NCBI GenBank assembly: GCA_965279065.1
Contig: OZ257134.1
Location: 2,666,001 to 2,730,000 of the forward strand
DNA from: JAKAXS01 sp965279065
GTDB taxonomy: Bacteria; Pseudomonadota; Alphaproteobacteria; Rhizobiales; Hyphomicrobiaceae
Direction: 5' to 3'
DNA length: 64,000 bases
The notes under the pieces: generated by a model
The model's input: the letters and a program-made list of their open reading frames with translations, nothing else
Database searches by the model: none
What the model was told of the DNA's origin: nothing
Shown here: positions 37,201 to 45,629 of the stretch, piece after piece
How positions within the stretch are numbered: the stretch's first letter is position 1
Layout: every line of letters starts with the position of its first letter
Translations under genes and position numbers: made by a program

Positions 37201-37499
37201 CCATCAATGCCAGCGGCTTCGGCTTGACCCTCGGCCTGCATAGCCGCATCGAGTCCGTCGCCGACTATGTGGCCGAGCACGCCCGCTGCGGAAACCTGTA
37301 CGTCAACCGCAACCAAATCGGCGCCGTTCCTGGCGTCCAGCCGTTCGGTGGCGACGGTCTGTCCGGGACCGGGCCAAAAGCCGGCGGCCCCAACTACTTG
37401 ACCCGCTTCGCCACAGAACGCGTCCGCACGACAGACGTCACGGCCACGGGCGGAAACCTGCAATTGCTCAGCCACGGCGCCACCCTCGGCAAGCCATAA
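34275..37499 (+). CDS. putA: Bifunctional proline dehydrogenase / glutamate-semialdehyde dehydrogenase
   Basis: A 1074-residue PutA that oxidises proline to glutamate in two steps. The FAD-containing proline dehydrogenase barrel covers roughly residues 150-480 (SIKLSALHPRY, VRLVKGAYWDSEI, RLHGMGEALYDEV). The NAD-dependent P5C dehydrogenase covers ~560-1050, with ISPFNFPLAIFVGQ, Glu824 (IAETGGLNA) and catalytic Cys858 (GQRCSAAR). No N-terminal ribbon-helix-helix repressor domain is present, so this is the short, non-regulatory type A form. It would be a soluble protein that docks on the inner membrane to reduce quinone. Confidence 0.97.
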   Translation: MVALSRTGNPDPHNLGQAKLGPARQNSRDEIATHHLIDETRLVGGLIERAVYTEDERRRTAELARRLVHAARVNEAKHSGIDAFMLEYGLSSEEGVILMCIAEALLRIPDADTADRFIAEKIAHGQWERHLGHSDSLFVNASTWGLMLTGRVVKLKDTREANPIAALKRLVARSGEPVIRQAIRQAVRLLGDQFVLGRSISTAIARARAFEARGYRISYDMLGEAAQSEADAQRYYDRYLGAIEAVGAAAGPMPATHHDALLSRPSISIKLSALHPRYVAGKEERLSRELSPRLLKLLQAAERHSLSITIDAEEQDRLETSLHIFGEIFTHPTLTHWHGLGIAVQAYGKRAIPVLRWLRRLSEHTGRRIPVRLVKGAYWDSEIKWAQERGLHDYPVLTRKLYTDVSYLAAMRFILSDSKAFYPQFATHNAHTVAAAYVSAGSTGFEFQRLHGMGEALYDEVLGEGKLARPCRIYVPVGDHEDLLGYLVRRLLENGANTSFVNRLADDEAPIAQIIRDPVEAAEAERADVSAIKLLPRPRDIYWPDRKNSAGIALTEPSVREPLIAEMIAALRPSFATGPIVNGEITSGGAAASLVICPHDTRERIGTVRVATPAQVDAAIASATSAAQGWDKLGGPARARILEHAADLFERDRSRLMAVMVREAGKTLPNALGEVREAVDFLRYYAFEARRLFNEPVSLRSPTGETNLLTLRGRGPFACISPFNFPLAIFVGQVAAALAAGNSVIAKPSEQTPVTAFLATQLLHEAGVPTVVLHFLPGGAAVGSAMIKDPRVKGVAFTGSNETAWSIHKMLAYRHGEIVPFIAETGGLNAMIADSSALPEQVVRDAVRSAFDSAGQRCSAARVLFIQNEIADHTLRMLAGAVDALDVGDPFDYATDVGPVIDEAAQDHLDAHKLRMQREARQLVDVRLPDDCRAGTYVTPAVYEIERMSILEREVFGPILHVVRFSSGHIDHVVDAINASGFGLTLGLHSRIESVADYVAEHARCGNLYVNRNQIGAVPGVQPFGGDGLSGTGPKAGGPNYLTRFATERVRTTDVTATGGNLQLLSHGATLGKP

Positions 37500-37664
37500 G
37501 TCGCCAAACCCGCCGTCCCCGCAATAAAATGTCTTTCCTACGAAGCACTTGGCGGAATCTCAAAAAGTTACTATGTCCAGAGTCGACAATTGTCGTGATT
37601 GATTGAATCGGCCCAAAGTTTTTGATGGCATTGGAGCCGCTCAAGGAAGTTGTTGAGCACCGGC

Positions 37665-38390
37665 ATGCAAACCAACCGCAGTGTTCCCACAACGCCCCGA
37701 GGCAGCCCGGACGATCGGGAGGTCAGCGAATTTCTAGCAAAGGTGAAGGAACTCGCCGTCGCGCCCAGTCAAGATCGCGGCCGGCTGATTTTTGCCATGG
37801 ACGCCACGATGAGCCGGCAGCCCACCTGGGATATGGCCATGAGCCTCCAGGGCGACATGTTCAAGGCCATCAAGTCGAGCGGTGGGCTTGACGTTCAGTT
37901 GGTCTACTTCCGCGGCCTGGACGAATGCCGCGCGTCAAAGTGGGTGTCCGACCCCGAATCGCTCGCCAAGCTGATGACCAGCGTGAAATGCCACGGGGGC
38001 TATACGCAGATCCGCAAGATTCTGAGCCACTCCACCAAGGCAGCGGGCGCGCGTCGCGTAAATGCAGTCGTCTATGTCGGCGACAGCATGGAGGAAGAAA
38101 TCGATGAGCTCTGTGCAGGGGCAGGTCAACTCGCCTTGCTCGGCGTTCCGGTATTTCTGTTCCAGGAAGGCCACGATGCCCGCGCCGCCCGGGCATTCCG
38201 TGAGATTGCACGGCTGACGAATGGCGCGACGCTGAGGTTCGACAGCGGCGCGGCCGGCGAATTGCGCCAATTGCTCGCGGCCGTCGCCGCCTACGCCGCC
38301 GGCGGCCAGCGGGCTCTCCGCCAGTTGGGCCGCACAAGTCGTGGGGATGGCGCACGCCGCCTGCTCGCTCAAATGAAGCCGAGCGAGTAG
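37665..38390 (+). CDS. VWA domain-containing protein
   Basis: A 241-residue soluble protein with a von Willebrand A-like fold. The MIDAS motif appears as FAMDATMSR (DxTxS), with GLDVQLVYFRG, a GGYTQI threonine, and the AVVYVGDSMEEEI strand. The C-terminal part is Ala-rich and helical. The J-domain gene starts 10 bases after its stop, a pairing seen in several alphaproteobacteria, so the two likely work together in protein assembly or quality control. The ATG at 37665 was chosen over an upstream TTG. Confidence 0.82.
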   Translation: MQTNRSVPTTPRGSPDDREVSEFLAKVKELAVAPSQDRGRLIFAMDATMSRQPTWDMAMSLQGDMFKAIKSSGGLDVQLVYFRGLDECRASKWVSDPESLAKLMTSVKCHGGYTQIRKILSHSTKAAGARRVNAVVYVGDSMEEEIDELCAGAGQLALLGVPVFLFQEGHDARAARAFREIARLTNGATLRFDSGAAGELRQLLAAVAAYAAGGQRALRQLGRTSRGDGARRLLAQMKPSE

Positions 38391-38400
38391 ACTCGCGGAA

Positions 38401-39087
38401 ATGGGCACCACCTTCCTCCTTCTTGCCGCGCTAATCGCGCTGCTGGCCATGCTGCGCGGCTACATTCGCGCCAATCCGGCCACCCTGGCTCGCCGCCTCA
38501 AGACGGCGGCCGGCATTGCCGCATGCGTCGCGGCCGCCTACCTCCTGAGCCGCAGTGTCGTTCTGCTCGCCATGCCGCTCGGATTGCTCGGCATCTGGCT
38601 CCTGTGGGGACCGGGCCGCATCGGCTCCGCTACACCCTCCTCCGGGAATGCCTCCAGAATTGCCACCGATCATCTCGAAGTGCAGCTTGACCATGATACT
38701 GGTCTCGTCACCGGCCGCGTCTTGAGGGGCATGTTCGCCAACCGCCGCATCGAGAGCTTGCAGCCGGCAGAACTCGCCCTCCTCTGGCAGGATTGCCGCT
38801 TCACCGATCAGAAATCGGCACAGATCCTCGAAGCCTACCTCAACCGTGTTCATCCCAGTTGGCAGGCGGACATGGCGCGTGGCGAAGCGGAAATGGCGAG
38901 CGGCCCGGACGGCACGATGTCTGAGCGCGAAGCCCTCGAAATCCTCGGCCTGGAGAAAGGCGCCAGCGAAGAGGCGATCCGCAAGGCCCACCGCGAGTTG
39001 ATGATGCGGCTTCACCCCGATCGCGGCGGCTCCACCTACCTGTCGTCGAAAATCAACGAAGCCAAGACCGTTCTGCTGGGCGAGTGA
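38401..39087 (+). CDS. Membrane-anchored J-domain (DnaJ-like) protein
   Basis: A 228-residue protein with N-terminal hydrophobic segments (residues ~3-20 and ~38-72) and a C-terminal J-domain (~175-228) bearing the HPD triad in MMRLHPDRGGS. The layout is like TIM14/DjlC-type membrane J-proteins, which recruit DnaK to a membrane site. The middle region (~95-165) resembles an N-terminal part shared with alphaproteobacterial TerB-like/DjlA sequences, but this is uncertain. Co-transcribed with the VWA gene. Confidence 0.85.
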   Translation: MGTTFLLLAALIALLAMLRGYIRANPATLARRLKTAAGIAACVAAAYLLSRSVVLLAMPLGLLGIWLLWGPGRIGSATPSSGNASRIATDHLEVQLDHDTGLVTGRVLRGMFANRRIESLQPAELALLWQDCRFTDQKSAQILEAYLNRVHPSWQADMARGEAEMASGPDGTMSEREALEILGLEKGASEEAIRKAHRELMMRLHPDRGGSTYLSSKINEAKTVLLGE

Positions 39088-39094
39088 GCGGTTG

Positions 39095-39616
39095 TCATTG
39101 CGTCTTGGCGGGAGGCACCCCGGACGTTACGGCATCAAGGTTTGCCACCTGGCGAACCGTGAAGGCACCACCGTTGCCGTTCTCCTCTTTGTCGACGAGC
39201 CCGCCGATGGGGCCAAGCACGACCGACGGCTTCGACAGACGCGGCGCGATCTCGACCTTCACCGTCTCGCCCGCGCGCACTTCAAGCGGAATTGAATACC
39301 GGCCCGGATAGGACCAGGACTCCACGCTCAGCGCCACAGGTCCGGGCACAACGTCCACGACCGCGATCCCTCCTGCGGCCACGTCCGCCACCTTCGTGCC
39401 GTTGACCTTGGCCGTAGCGGGCGTCGTGGCGTGCAACGTCTCATTGGTCCGTTGCAGCACGATGCGAGCCTTGCCCGGCGCCAGCGCCGACGTCGCGATG
39501 CTGTTTTGCCCGACCGACGCGCAACCGCCCGACAGTGCAGCGTACGCCATGATGCCAATGCAGCAGCCCCTCGGGCCGAGGAGCACGCTCCCCCACCGCC
39601 GCAGACCCAACGCCAT
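39095..39616 (-). CDS. Putative lipoprotein, DUF2846-like
   Basis: A 173-residue protein with a basic N terminus, a hydrophobic run and lipobox-like LSGGC, so it is probably a lipoprotein. The mature part (GKARIVLQRTNE, VNGTKVADVAAGG, GPVALSVESWSYPG) resembles DUF2846-type beta-sandwich proteins. GGGGGA lies 5-6 bases before the ATG at 39616, which rules out the longer frame to 39697. Function unknown. Confidence 0.68.
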   Translation of the reverse strand: MALGLRRWGSVLLGPRGCCIGIMAYAALSGGCASVGQNSIATSALAPGKARIVLQRTNETLHATTPATAKVNGTKVADVAAGGIAVVDVVPGPVALSVESWSYPGRYSIPLEVRAGETVKVEIAPRLSKPSVVLGPIGGLVDKEENGNGGAFTVRQVANLDAVTSGVPPAKTQ

Positions 39617-39714
39617 CGAAGTCCCCCGCGAATCGCTCAGTGCAACGATCCTAGAACCGACAATGGACAAACGTGCGTCAGCGCCGCCGCAATCCACGAT
39701 ACAAACTGCCGCAC

Positions 39715-40977
39715 TTATTTAGCCTTCTGCAGCGGCGCCACGAAGAATCCATCGGTGCCGTGCTGACGCGGTGTAAGCGTTACCGGGCCGGATGACTGAC
39801 CCAAGCCCTCGAATGCCACGGGCTGGGTTGAAAATTGCGGATGCGCCGCAATGAACGTATCGATCTGGTCGCCGTTCTCTTCAGGAAGTACGGAGCACGT
39901 CACGTACACTAGCCGTCCGCCGGGTTTCACCAGCCGGGCTCCCAATTCCAGAACGGCCCGTTGCTCCTCCTGGCGCTGCGCCAGATTCGGCGGTTTCAAA
40001 CGCCACTTCGCATCCGGCTTGCGCCGCCAGGTTCCCGATCCGGTGCACGGCGCGTCGACCAGCACGAGATCGAAACGCGGACCCTCTTTCCTCAGCGCGG
40101 CTTCATCGCCGGCTGTCATGGTTTGCACGTTGCGCACGCCGGCACGCTTCAGCCGTTCGAAGATCGGCCGCAGCTGTGACTTGTCGCGATCGTAAGCACT
40201 GATCTGTCCGGTATTCTGCATTGCCGCCGCCAGCGCCAGCGTCTTGCCGCCGGATCCTGCGCACAGATCCAGCACCTGCTGGCGCGGCCCAGCGGCGGCA
40301 ATCGCAGCCGCAATCTGGCTACCCTCGTCCTGAACCTCGAACCATCCCTTGCCGTGCGCGGCTTCTGCCTCGACGTGCGGCGCCTTGCTCGCCCCCTCGG
40401 GCGCCGCGATGCGCACCCCCAATGGCGAGATCGGTGTCACGGCGGCGCTAAAGTGCGCTAGCGCCTTCAAGACCTTCTCGCGATCGGCCTTCAGCGTATT
40501 CACCCGCAGGTCGACCGGCGCCCGCATGGCCAGCGCCGCCCCCTCCGCAGCCGCATCCGTGCCGAACGCGCGCTCCAAAGATGGCTGCAGCCATTCCGGA
40601 TAGTCGCCGGCAATCCATGCCGGCGTATCGGCCGCAAGGTCGCGGGCCAGCCCCGCCTGTTCGTCCGTACTCAGCGGCGCCAGCGCATGTTCGCTGCCGT
40701 CGGCCAGCGCCGAAACCGCTTCGCAACTGAGGCCGTAGGCGCGCGCCGCAGCGGCCAGCACGAGAGCCCGCGACGTATCGCTCTGCATCTTTGCCGCGAG
40801 TGACTGCCGCCGCCGCAACACATCGTAGACCAGCGTACCGATGGCCGCACGATCGCCCGATCCGGCGAAGCGATGGCTTTTGCCCCAGTCCGCCAGAGCC
40901 AGTTGCGCCGTCCGGTGATGGGCCGCCATGTCGTCGAGAATTTCGACGGCGGCCGCCAGCCTTGCTCCAGCCTTCAT
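39715..40977 (-). CDS. RsmB-family 16S rRNA m5C methyltransferase
   Basis: A 420-residue Rossmann-fold RNA (cytosine-5)-methyltransferase. An N-terminal NusB-like RNA-binding part (~1-130) precedes the SAM domain: LDLCAGSGGKTLALA, ISAYDRDKSQL, DAPCTGSGTWRRKPDAKW with one catalytic Cys, and YVTCSVLPEENGDQ with the second. It would methylate 16S rRNA (C967 in E. coli RsmB). The ATG at 40977 overlaps the upstream MAPEG stop by 4 nt (ATGA). Confidence 0.92.
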   Translation of the reverse strand: MKAGARLAAAVEILDDMAAHHRTAQLALADWGKSHRFAGSGDRAAIGTLVYDVLRRRQSLAAKMQSDTSRALVLAAAARAYGLSCEAVSALADGSEHALAPLSTDEQAGLARDLAADTPAWIAGDYPEWLQPSLERAFGTDAAAEGAALAMRAPVDLRVNTLKADREKVLKALAHFSAAVTPISPLGVRIAAPEGASKAPHVEAEAAHGKGWFEVQDEGSQIAAAIAAAGPRQQVLDLCAGSGGKTLALAAAMQNTGQISAYDRDKSQLRPIFERLKRAGVRNVQTMTAGDEAALRKEGPRFDLVLVDAPCTGSGTWRRKPDAKWRLKPPNLAQRQEEQRAVLELGARLVKPGGRLVYVTCSVLPEENGDQIDTFIAAHPQFSTQPVAFEGLGQSSGPVTLTPRQHGTDGFFVAPLQKAK

Positions 40978-41420
40978 GGTGCCGACCCTGTGCCGTTGAG
41001 GGTGGTCCATGTCAGCATCGCGACATGCCCCATCAGGAAAAATACGGCGGCTGCATTGATGCAGAAGACGCTACCGCGCAAGCGCACGTTGTCGGTCAGG
41101 CACTGCACCCCGCTGTGTGCGATACGTCCAGCCAGGAACACCCAGGCCGCGATCACGTCGCTCTGCTGCACGGCATTTGCCGCGATCAGGACCGCTGCGG
41201 CGAAGTAGGCAAACATCGGCAACTCGAACTGGTTCGCCAGGTTCCGCTGTACGCGTCTGCTGCGTGGTGCATCCCCGTTGGCACGCACGTAGTCGTTGAC
41301 CTTCACCTCGCCCGCCAGCACCGCACCGACACGTTGGATGGTGAGAACCACCAGCAGCACGCCGACAAGCGCGAAGTGACCGAGGAAGGGCACGAGAAAT
41401 CGACCGGCGATTTCGCTCAT
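40974..41420 (-). CDS. MAPEG family membrane protein (second copy)
   Basis: A 148-residue protein with four hydrophobic segments and the MAPEG pattern RRVQRNLANQFELPMFAYF. MAPEG proteins are small trimeric membrane enzymes such as glutathione transferases. The substrate is unknown. Both ends overlap neighbours by 4 nt, so it is part of a tightly coupled operon between the first MAPEG gene and the rsmB-like gene. Confidence 0.88.
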   Translation of the reverse strand: MSEIAGRFLVPFLGHFALVGVLLVVLTIQRVGAVLAGEVKVNDYVRANGDAPRSRRVQRNLANQFELPMFAYFAAAVLIAANAVQQSDVIAAWVFLAGRIAHSGVQCLTDNVRLRGSVFCINAAAVFFLMGHVAMLTWTTLNGTGSAP

Positions 41421-41863
41421 GATGCGGCGCCGGCCGCCATGATCACCTGCACCGCGAAGATCACCCACATGGCCAGCAGCGTGAACACCGACCCGGCGAA
41501 CGCGTAGAAGCGCCGCGGCACGAAGTTGCTACCGGTGTGGATGTAGGCGTGCAGCAACCGGAAAACGACGAAAACCCACGCCAGCACGACCAGCGGCAGA
41601 GAGACCTGCCCCGTCACGATGGCCAGCGCCACCACGACATAGAACAGCGTCGGCATCTCGAACTGATTTCCGAAGGCGTTGGAAATCTGCGTCGTGCGCG
41701 CTGGCCAGTTCGACTGCCCGAGTGCAATGTCGGCCATGCGCACATCTTTGCGCTTCAACGCCCCCGTTCGCGAGAACGCCATCGAGAACGTAAGCACGAA
41801 CGTCAGCGCCACTTGCGCGAAGACCGGCAGGAGGATGTCGAAGTTGGTCATCGATTGGCTCAC
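41417..41863 (-). CDS. MAPEG family membrane protein (first copy)
   Basis: A 148-residue four-helix protein with ARTTQISNAFGNQFEMPTLF, the MAPEG motif. The GTG at 41863 overlaps the guaB stop (GTGA); an ATG at 41851 is the alternative. It is clearly related to the next gene, so the two arose by duplication and might form a hetero-oligomer (inference). Confidence 0.88.
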   Translation of the reverse strand: MSQSMTNFDILLPVFAQVALTFVLTFSMAFSRTGALKRKDVRMADIALGQSNWPARTTQISNAFGNQFEMPTLFYVVVALAIVTGQVSLPLVVLAWVFVVFRLLHAYIHTGSNFVPRRFYAFAGSVFTLLAMWVIFAVQVIMAAGAAS

Positions 41864-43353
41864 ATGCTGCCGGGATAGTTCGGGCTTTCGCGCGTCATGG
41901 CCACGCCGTGCGCATGGCTCTCCCGCATCGACGCCGGCGAAATGCGGATGAACTCCGCCTTCTTGCGCAGCTCCACGAGCGTCTTGGAGCCTAGGTAACC
42001 CATCGACGACCTGAGGCCGCCGACAAGCTGATGCAGCACCGCGTCCGCCGGACCTTTGTAGGGCACCTGCCCCTCGACGCCTTCCGGCACCAGCTTCAGC
42101 GTGTCTTTCACTTCCTGCTGGAAGTAGCGGTCCGCCGAGCCGCGCGCCATGGCGCCGACCGACCCCATGCCGCGATACGACTTGTAGGTCCGTCCTTGAT
42201 ACAGATACGTATCGCCCGGGCTTTCGTCAGTACCGGCAAGCAGCGAGCCCACCATCACGACGTCTGCCCCCGCGGCCAGCGCCTTGGCGATGTCGCCCGA
42301 ATAGCGGATTCCGCCGTCGGCGATGATCGGCGTATTCCGCTTATGCGCGGCCTCGGCGCAATTGATGATCGCCGTCAACTGCGGCACGCCCACGCCCGCC
42401 ACGATCCGTGTCGTGCAGATCGAGCCCGGGCCAATGCCGACCTTCACGGCATCCGCGCCGGCATCGATGAGCGCATTCGTAGCATCCGCTGTCGCCACGT
42501 TGCCTGCAATCACCTGCACGCTGTTCGACAGCTTCTTGATGCGCGCCACGGCTTCCAGTACCCGCTTGGAATGCCCGTGCGCCGTATCCACGACAATCAG
42601 GTCGCAACCGGCCGCGATCAGCCGTTCCGTCCGCTCGAACCCGTCGGTTCCGACCGTCGTCGCCGCGGCGACCCGCAGCCGGCCCTCCGCGTCTTTGCAG
42701 GCGTTGGGATGTTTCTGTGCCTTCTCGATGTCCTTCACCGTGATCAGGCCGACGCACTGATAGTCGTCGTCCACCACCACCAGCTTCTCGATACGATGTT
42801 GATGCAGCAGGCGCTTGGCCTCCTCCATCTCCACAGAGCGCTTGGTGGTGATCAGCCTCTCCTTCGTCATCAGCTCGGAGACCGGCTGATCGACGTTGCT
42901 GGCGAACCGCACGTCGCGATTGGTCAGGATGCCGACCAGCTTGCCATTCTTGCCGCCGCCCGCCTCGACCACGGGAATGCCGGAGATGTTGTTCTCCGCC
43001 ATGATCTGCAGCGCTTCCCGCAGCGTCTTGTGCGGCTCGATCGTGATCGGGTTGAGCACGATACCGCTCTCGTACTTCTTCACCTGCGCGACCTGCCGCG
43101 CCTGCTCCTCCGGGTCGAGGTTGCGGTGGATCACGCCGATACCGCCCGACTGCGCCACGGCAATGGCCAGCCGTGCCTCCGTCACCGTATCCATGGCCGC
43201 CGAAACAATAGGGATATTGATGGAAATCGAGCGCGTGATGCGGGTTGAGACATCGACCTCGCCCGGCATCACCTCCGATGCCGCCGGCACCAGCAGGACG
43301 TCATCGAACGTCAGCGCCAGCCCGAAATCGTTAACGATTGGGCTTTTGGCCAT
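41860..43353 (-). CDS. guaB: Inosine-5'-monophosphate dehydrogenase
   Basis: A 497-residue IMPDH that makes XMP from IMP with NAD, the first committed step to GTP. The core barrel is split by a pair of CBS domains (~residues 95-210; VGILTNRDVRF and QCVGLITVKDIEKA). The catalytic loop GSICTTRIVAG has Cys313; GGIRYSGDIAKA and YRGMGSVGAM follow. The ATG at 43353 has GAGGAG upstream; a longer frame to 43428 is not family-like. It heads the guaB-MAPEG-MAPEG-rsmB operon. Confidence 0.97.
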   Translation of the reverse strand: MAKSPIVNDFGLALTFDDVLLVPAASEVMPGEVDVSTRITRSISINIPIVSAAMDTVTEARLAIAVAQSGGIGVIHRNLDPEEQARQVAQVKKYESGIVLNPITIEPHKTLREALQIMAENNISGIPVVEAGGGKNGKLVGILTNRDVRFASNVDQPVSELMTKERLITTKRSVEMEEAKRLLHQHRIEKLVVVDDDYQCVGLITVKDIEKAQKHPNACKDAEGRLRVAAATTVGTDGFERTERLIAAGCDLIVVDTAHGHSKRVLEAVARIKKLSNSVQVIAGNVATADATNALIDAGADAVKVGIGPGSICTTRIVAGVGVPQLTAIINCAEAAHKRNTPIIADGGIRYSGDIAKALAAGADVVMVGSLLAGTDESPGDTYLYQGRTYKSYRGMGSVGAMARGSADRYFQQEVKDTLKLVPEGVEGQVPYKGPADAVLHQLVGGLRSSMGYLGSKTLVELRKKAEFIRISPASMRESHAHGVAMTRESPNYPGSM

Positions 43354-43611
43354 GGGGCAGGTCTCCTCGGGCTGGATATGACAGATCGCGCCGCGGGAAT
43401 CGCGCAGCGGGATTAAGTCGCCCGGCATATAGCAGGCCAGCGTTCAGGATGGAAGGGCGGCAGATTGGACAGGCCAACGGCGGCCATCCCCGCGGCCAGA
43501 CCTCGTCTCTATGCCACTCATCTACCGATCAGTGGCGCTTTAGCCACGCCGATCCTGAACCTTTTGTCCTAGTCTCCGTTCACCAACCGGGCGCGGCGAG
43601 GGGACTTTGCG

Positions 43612-45519
43612 ATGGCTGACACGAACACGGGCACCACGACGCTCTCCGGCTGGGCGCGTATCTCGGATTACCTGTTCGGCCGTAACACGCTGATCGGCAT
43701 CGCGTCCTTTATGCTGCTGATCATCTCCGGCTACGCCACCTGGCACGGCATGCGCGACTTCATCGTCGGCGTCTCCACCACCCCCGTCACCCAGGGCGAA
43801 GGCCTCTCGATCTCCAACGACGTGCTTGTCATCGCCGTCGTCATTGCCCTGACGTTCCTGATGTGGCTGGCGCTGCGCGAAACCTTCGGCGCCCAGCGCC
43901 GCTTCACCGAGCGGCTCATCACCTTCCCGCTCTATTTGTTTCTCGCGCTGTGGTCGATCGGCTTTGGTTACGGCTTCTGGTGGAGCCTGATCGCCGGCGA
44001 AGAGGCGACCCGCACCGGCCTGTCCGGCCTGCAGGAAGACGCGCGCGACGCCGGCAGCGTCGTCTCCGCTCGCCTGGAGGCCGTACGCCTTCAGCTCGAC
44101 AGCGTCGTCAACTGGTCCGACAGCCAGATGCAACGCGAGGAAACATCCGGTGGCAGCTGCGGTACGGCGTCCGGAGCGGGACGCGGCCCTCTCTATAACG
44201 CTCGCCGCAGCGTGCGCGACGGCGTGGCAAACCTGCGCGACGGATTCACACGCTCCTGGCTGCAGCCCGTCCAGGCCGACATAGAACTTCTCCAGCAGAG
44301 CGTGGCGGGATTGCAGGGCACCAGCGTCGAGGAGCGCCAGAAGCAGTTCGAGGCCAAGGCCTCCGAAATCCGCGGCAAGGCCCGCTCCATCGCCGCGCGC
44401 TCCAATGAACTCGGCAAGTCCACCGCCACGGAAATGCGTTCGCTGGCCGCGTCCGTCTCGGCCGAACCCGGCAGGTCGAATTCTTCCTGTTACGACCCGA
44501 CGCTGGCCGAACGCCTGAAGCAGGCCGCCGATCAGGCCGACCAGCCGGCCCAGCTGAAATTGCGCGAGGCCGTCTTCAACGAAGGCCCCGCCGGCGTCGC
44601 CAACGCCATCAAGAAGCTGTGGGAAAACATCGGCGCCTACATGTCGAGCCTTGTCTCTTACGTCTTCTCAGGCGGCCAGGAAACCGGCGACCACACCACG
44701 GGCGGCGAGCCGATCACCGGCCGCGACATGATCGCGCTGCTCGCCACCATCGGCATCGACATTGGTCTGCTCGCCCTCGCCGCCCTGACACCGTCAGCCG
44801 CCGGTCCCGTTCGCGAGGACGGCCTGGCGGCGACCCAGTCTGAGATCCACCTGCCGACTGACGCCGTCATCCAGCACCTGACGACGGCAATGGAGACTGC
44901 GATTGCCCGTGCACCGGATGTCGACTTTGAATGGATTCGACGACATTTCATCCATCACGACGGTTCGTCCTACTTCGTCATTCCGAACCTCTACAGCGTC
45001 CACGACGACAAGAAGGAAGAGCTGAAGGCACTGGCCATGAACCAGCTCGCAGGCGTGTTCGACGATCTGAAGCTAGTGCGGGCTCTTTCGGAGAAGGAAT
45101 TGAAACGCTTCGGCGAGGAAGAACGCCGCCGCAGCTATTCCGACCTCAATGCCTATCGCAAGACCGACGACAGCGCAGTCCCCGGGAGCGCGACCGGCGG
45201 CTTCTGGAAGAAAACGTTCGGCGGCTCCGCCGAAACGCCGTCAGCACCACCAGAGGCTACCGCCGACGGTGATGCTCCCAAGCGGCTGCGCAACCACGGT
45301 CTACTGTCGAAGGCGGAACGTGCCCTTGACATCGCCGGCTGGAGCGCCGCCGCCAAGAGCGACGTAGAGGTCTTCCGCCTCGTCGATACCGAGGGCTTGA
45401 CGCCGCTTTTGACGGTACTGAACAAGGCCTCGCTCGCCAAAGGCAGCGTCGCGGCCGCCAGCAGCACTCCCGGCACCGAACCACAACGCCTGTTGTCCGG
45501 CCCAGGCGACAACGCTTAG
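43612..45519 (+). CDS. Large hypothetical membrane protein
   Basis: A 635-residue protein I do not recognise. Three helices lie near the N terminus (~25-45, 70-88 and 103-127), then about 240 probably periplasmic, helical, coiled-coil-like residues with two isolated Cys, then a fourth helix (~376-398, MIALLATIGIDIGLLALAAL). The C-terminal ~240 residues should be cytoplasmic, charged, with a Pro/Ala-rich linker. The layout suggests a signalling or scaffold protein, but no catalytic motif is visible. Divergent from guaB and apparently monocistronic. Confidence 0.75.
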   Translation: MADTNTGTTTLSGWARISDYLFGRNTLIGIASFMLLIISGYATWHGMRDFIVGVSTTPVTQGEGLSISNDVLVIAVVIALTFLMWLALRETFGAQRRFTERLITFPLYLFLALWSIGFGYGFWWSLIAGEEATRTGLSGLQEDARDAGSVVSARLEAVRLQLDSVVNWSDSQMQREETSGGSCGTASGAGRGPLYNARRSVRDGVANLRDGFTRSWLQPVQADIELLQQSVAGLQGTSVEERQKQFEAKASEIRGKARSIAARSNELGKSTATEMRSLAASVSAEPGRSNSSCYDPTLAERLKQAADQADQPAQLKLREAVFNEGPAGVANAIKKLWENIGAYMSSLVSYVFSGGQETGDHTTGGEPITGRDMIALLATIGIDIGLLALAALTPSAAGPVREDGLAATQSEIHLPTDAVIQHLTTAMETAIARAPDVDFEWIRRHFIHHDGSSYFVIPNLYSVHDDKKEELKALAMNQLAGVFDDLKLVRALSEKELKRFGEEERRRSYSDLNAYRKTDDSAVPGSATGGFWKKTFGGSAETPSAPPEATADGDAPKRLRNHGLLSKAERALDIAGWSAAAKSDVEVFRLVDTEGLTPLLTVLNKASLAKGSVAAASSTPGTEPQRLLSGPGDNA

Positions 45520-45629
45520 TCCGCAGCTGAGACAAACGTTGCGATGTTGATGATGCGCGACCGCGCTTCGCGGATCGCGCCGTCGCGGCTACACTCACGA
45601 CGCGACGAGGATTCTGCACGCGCGAGGAA

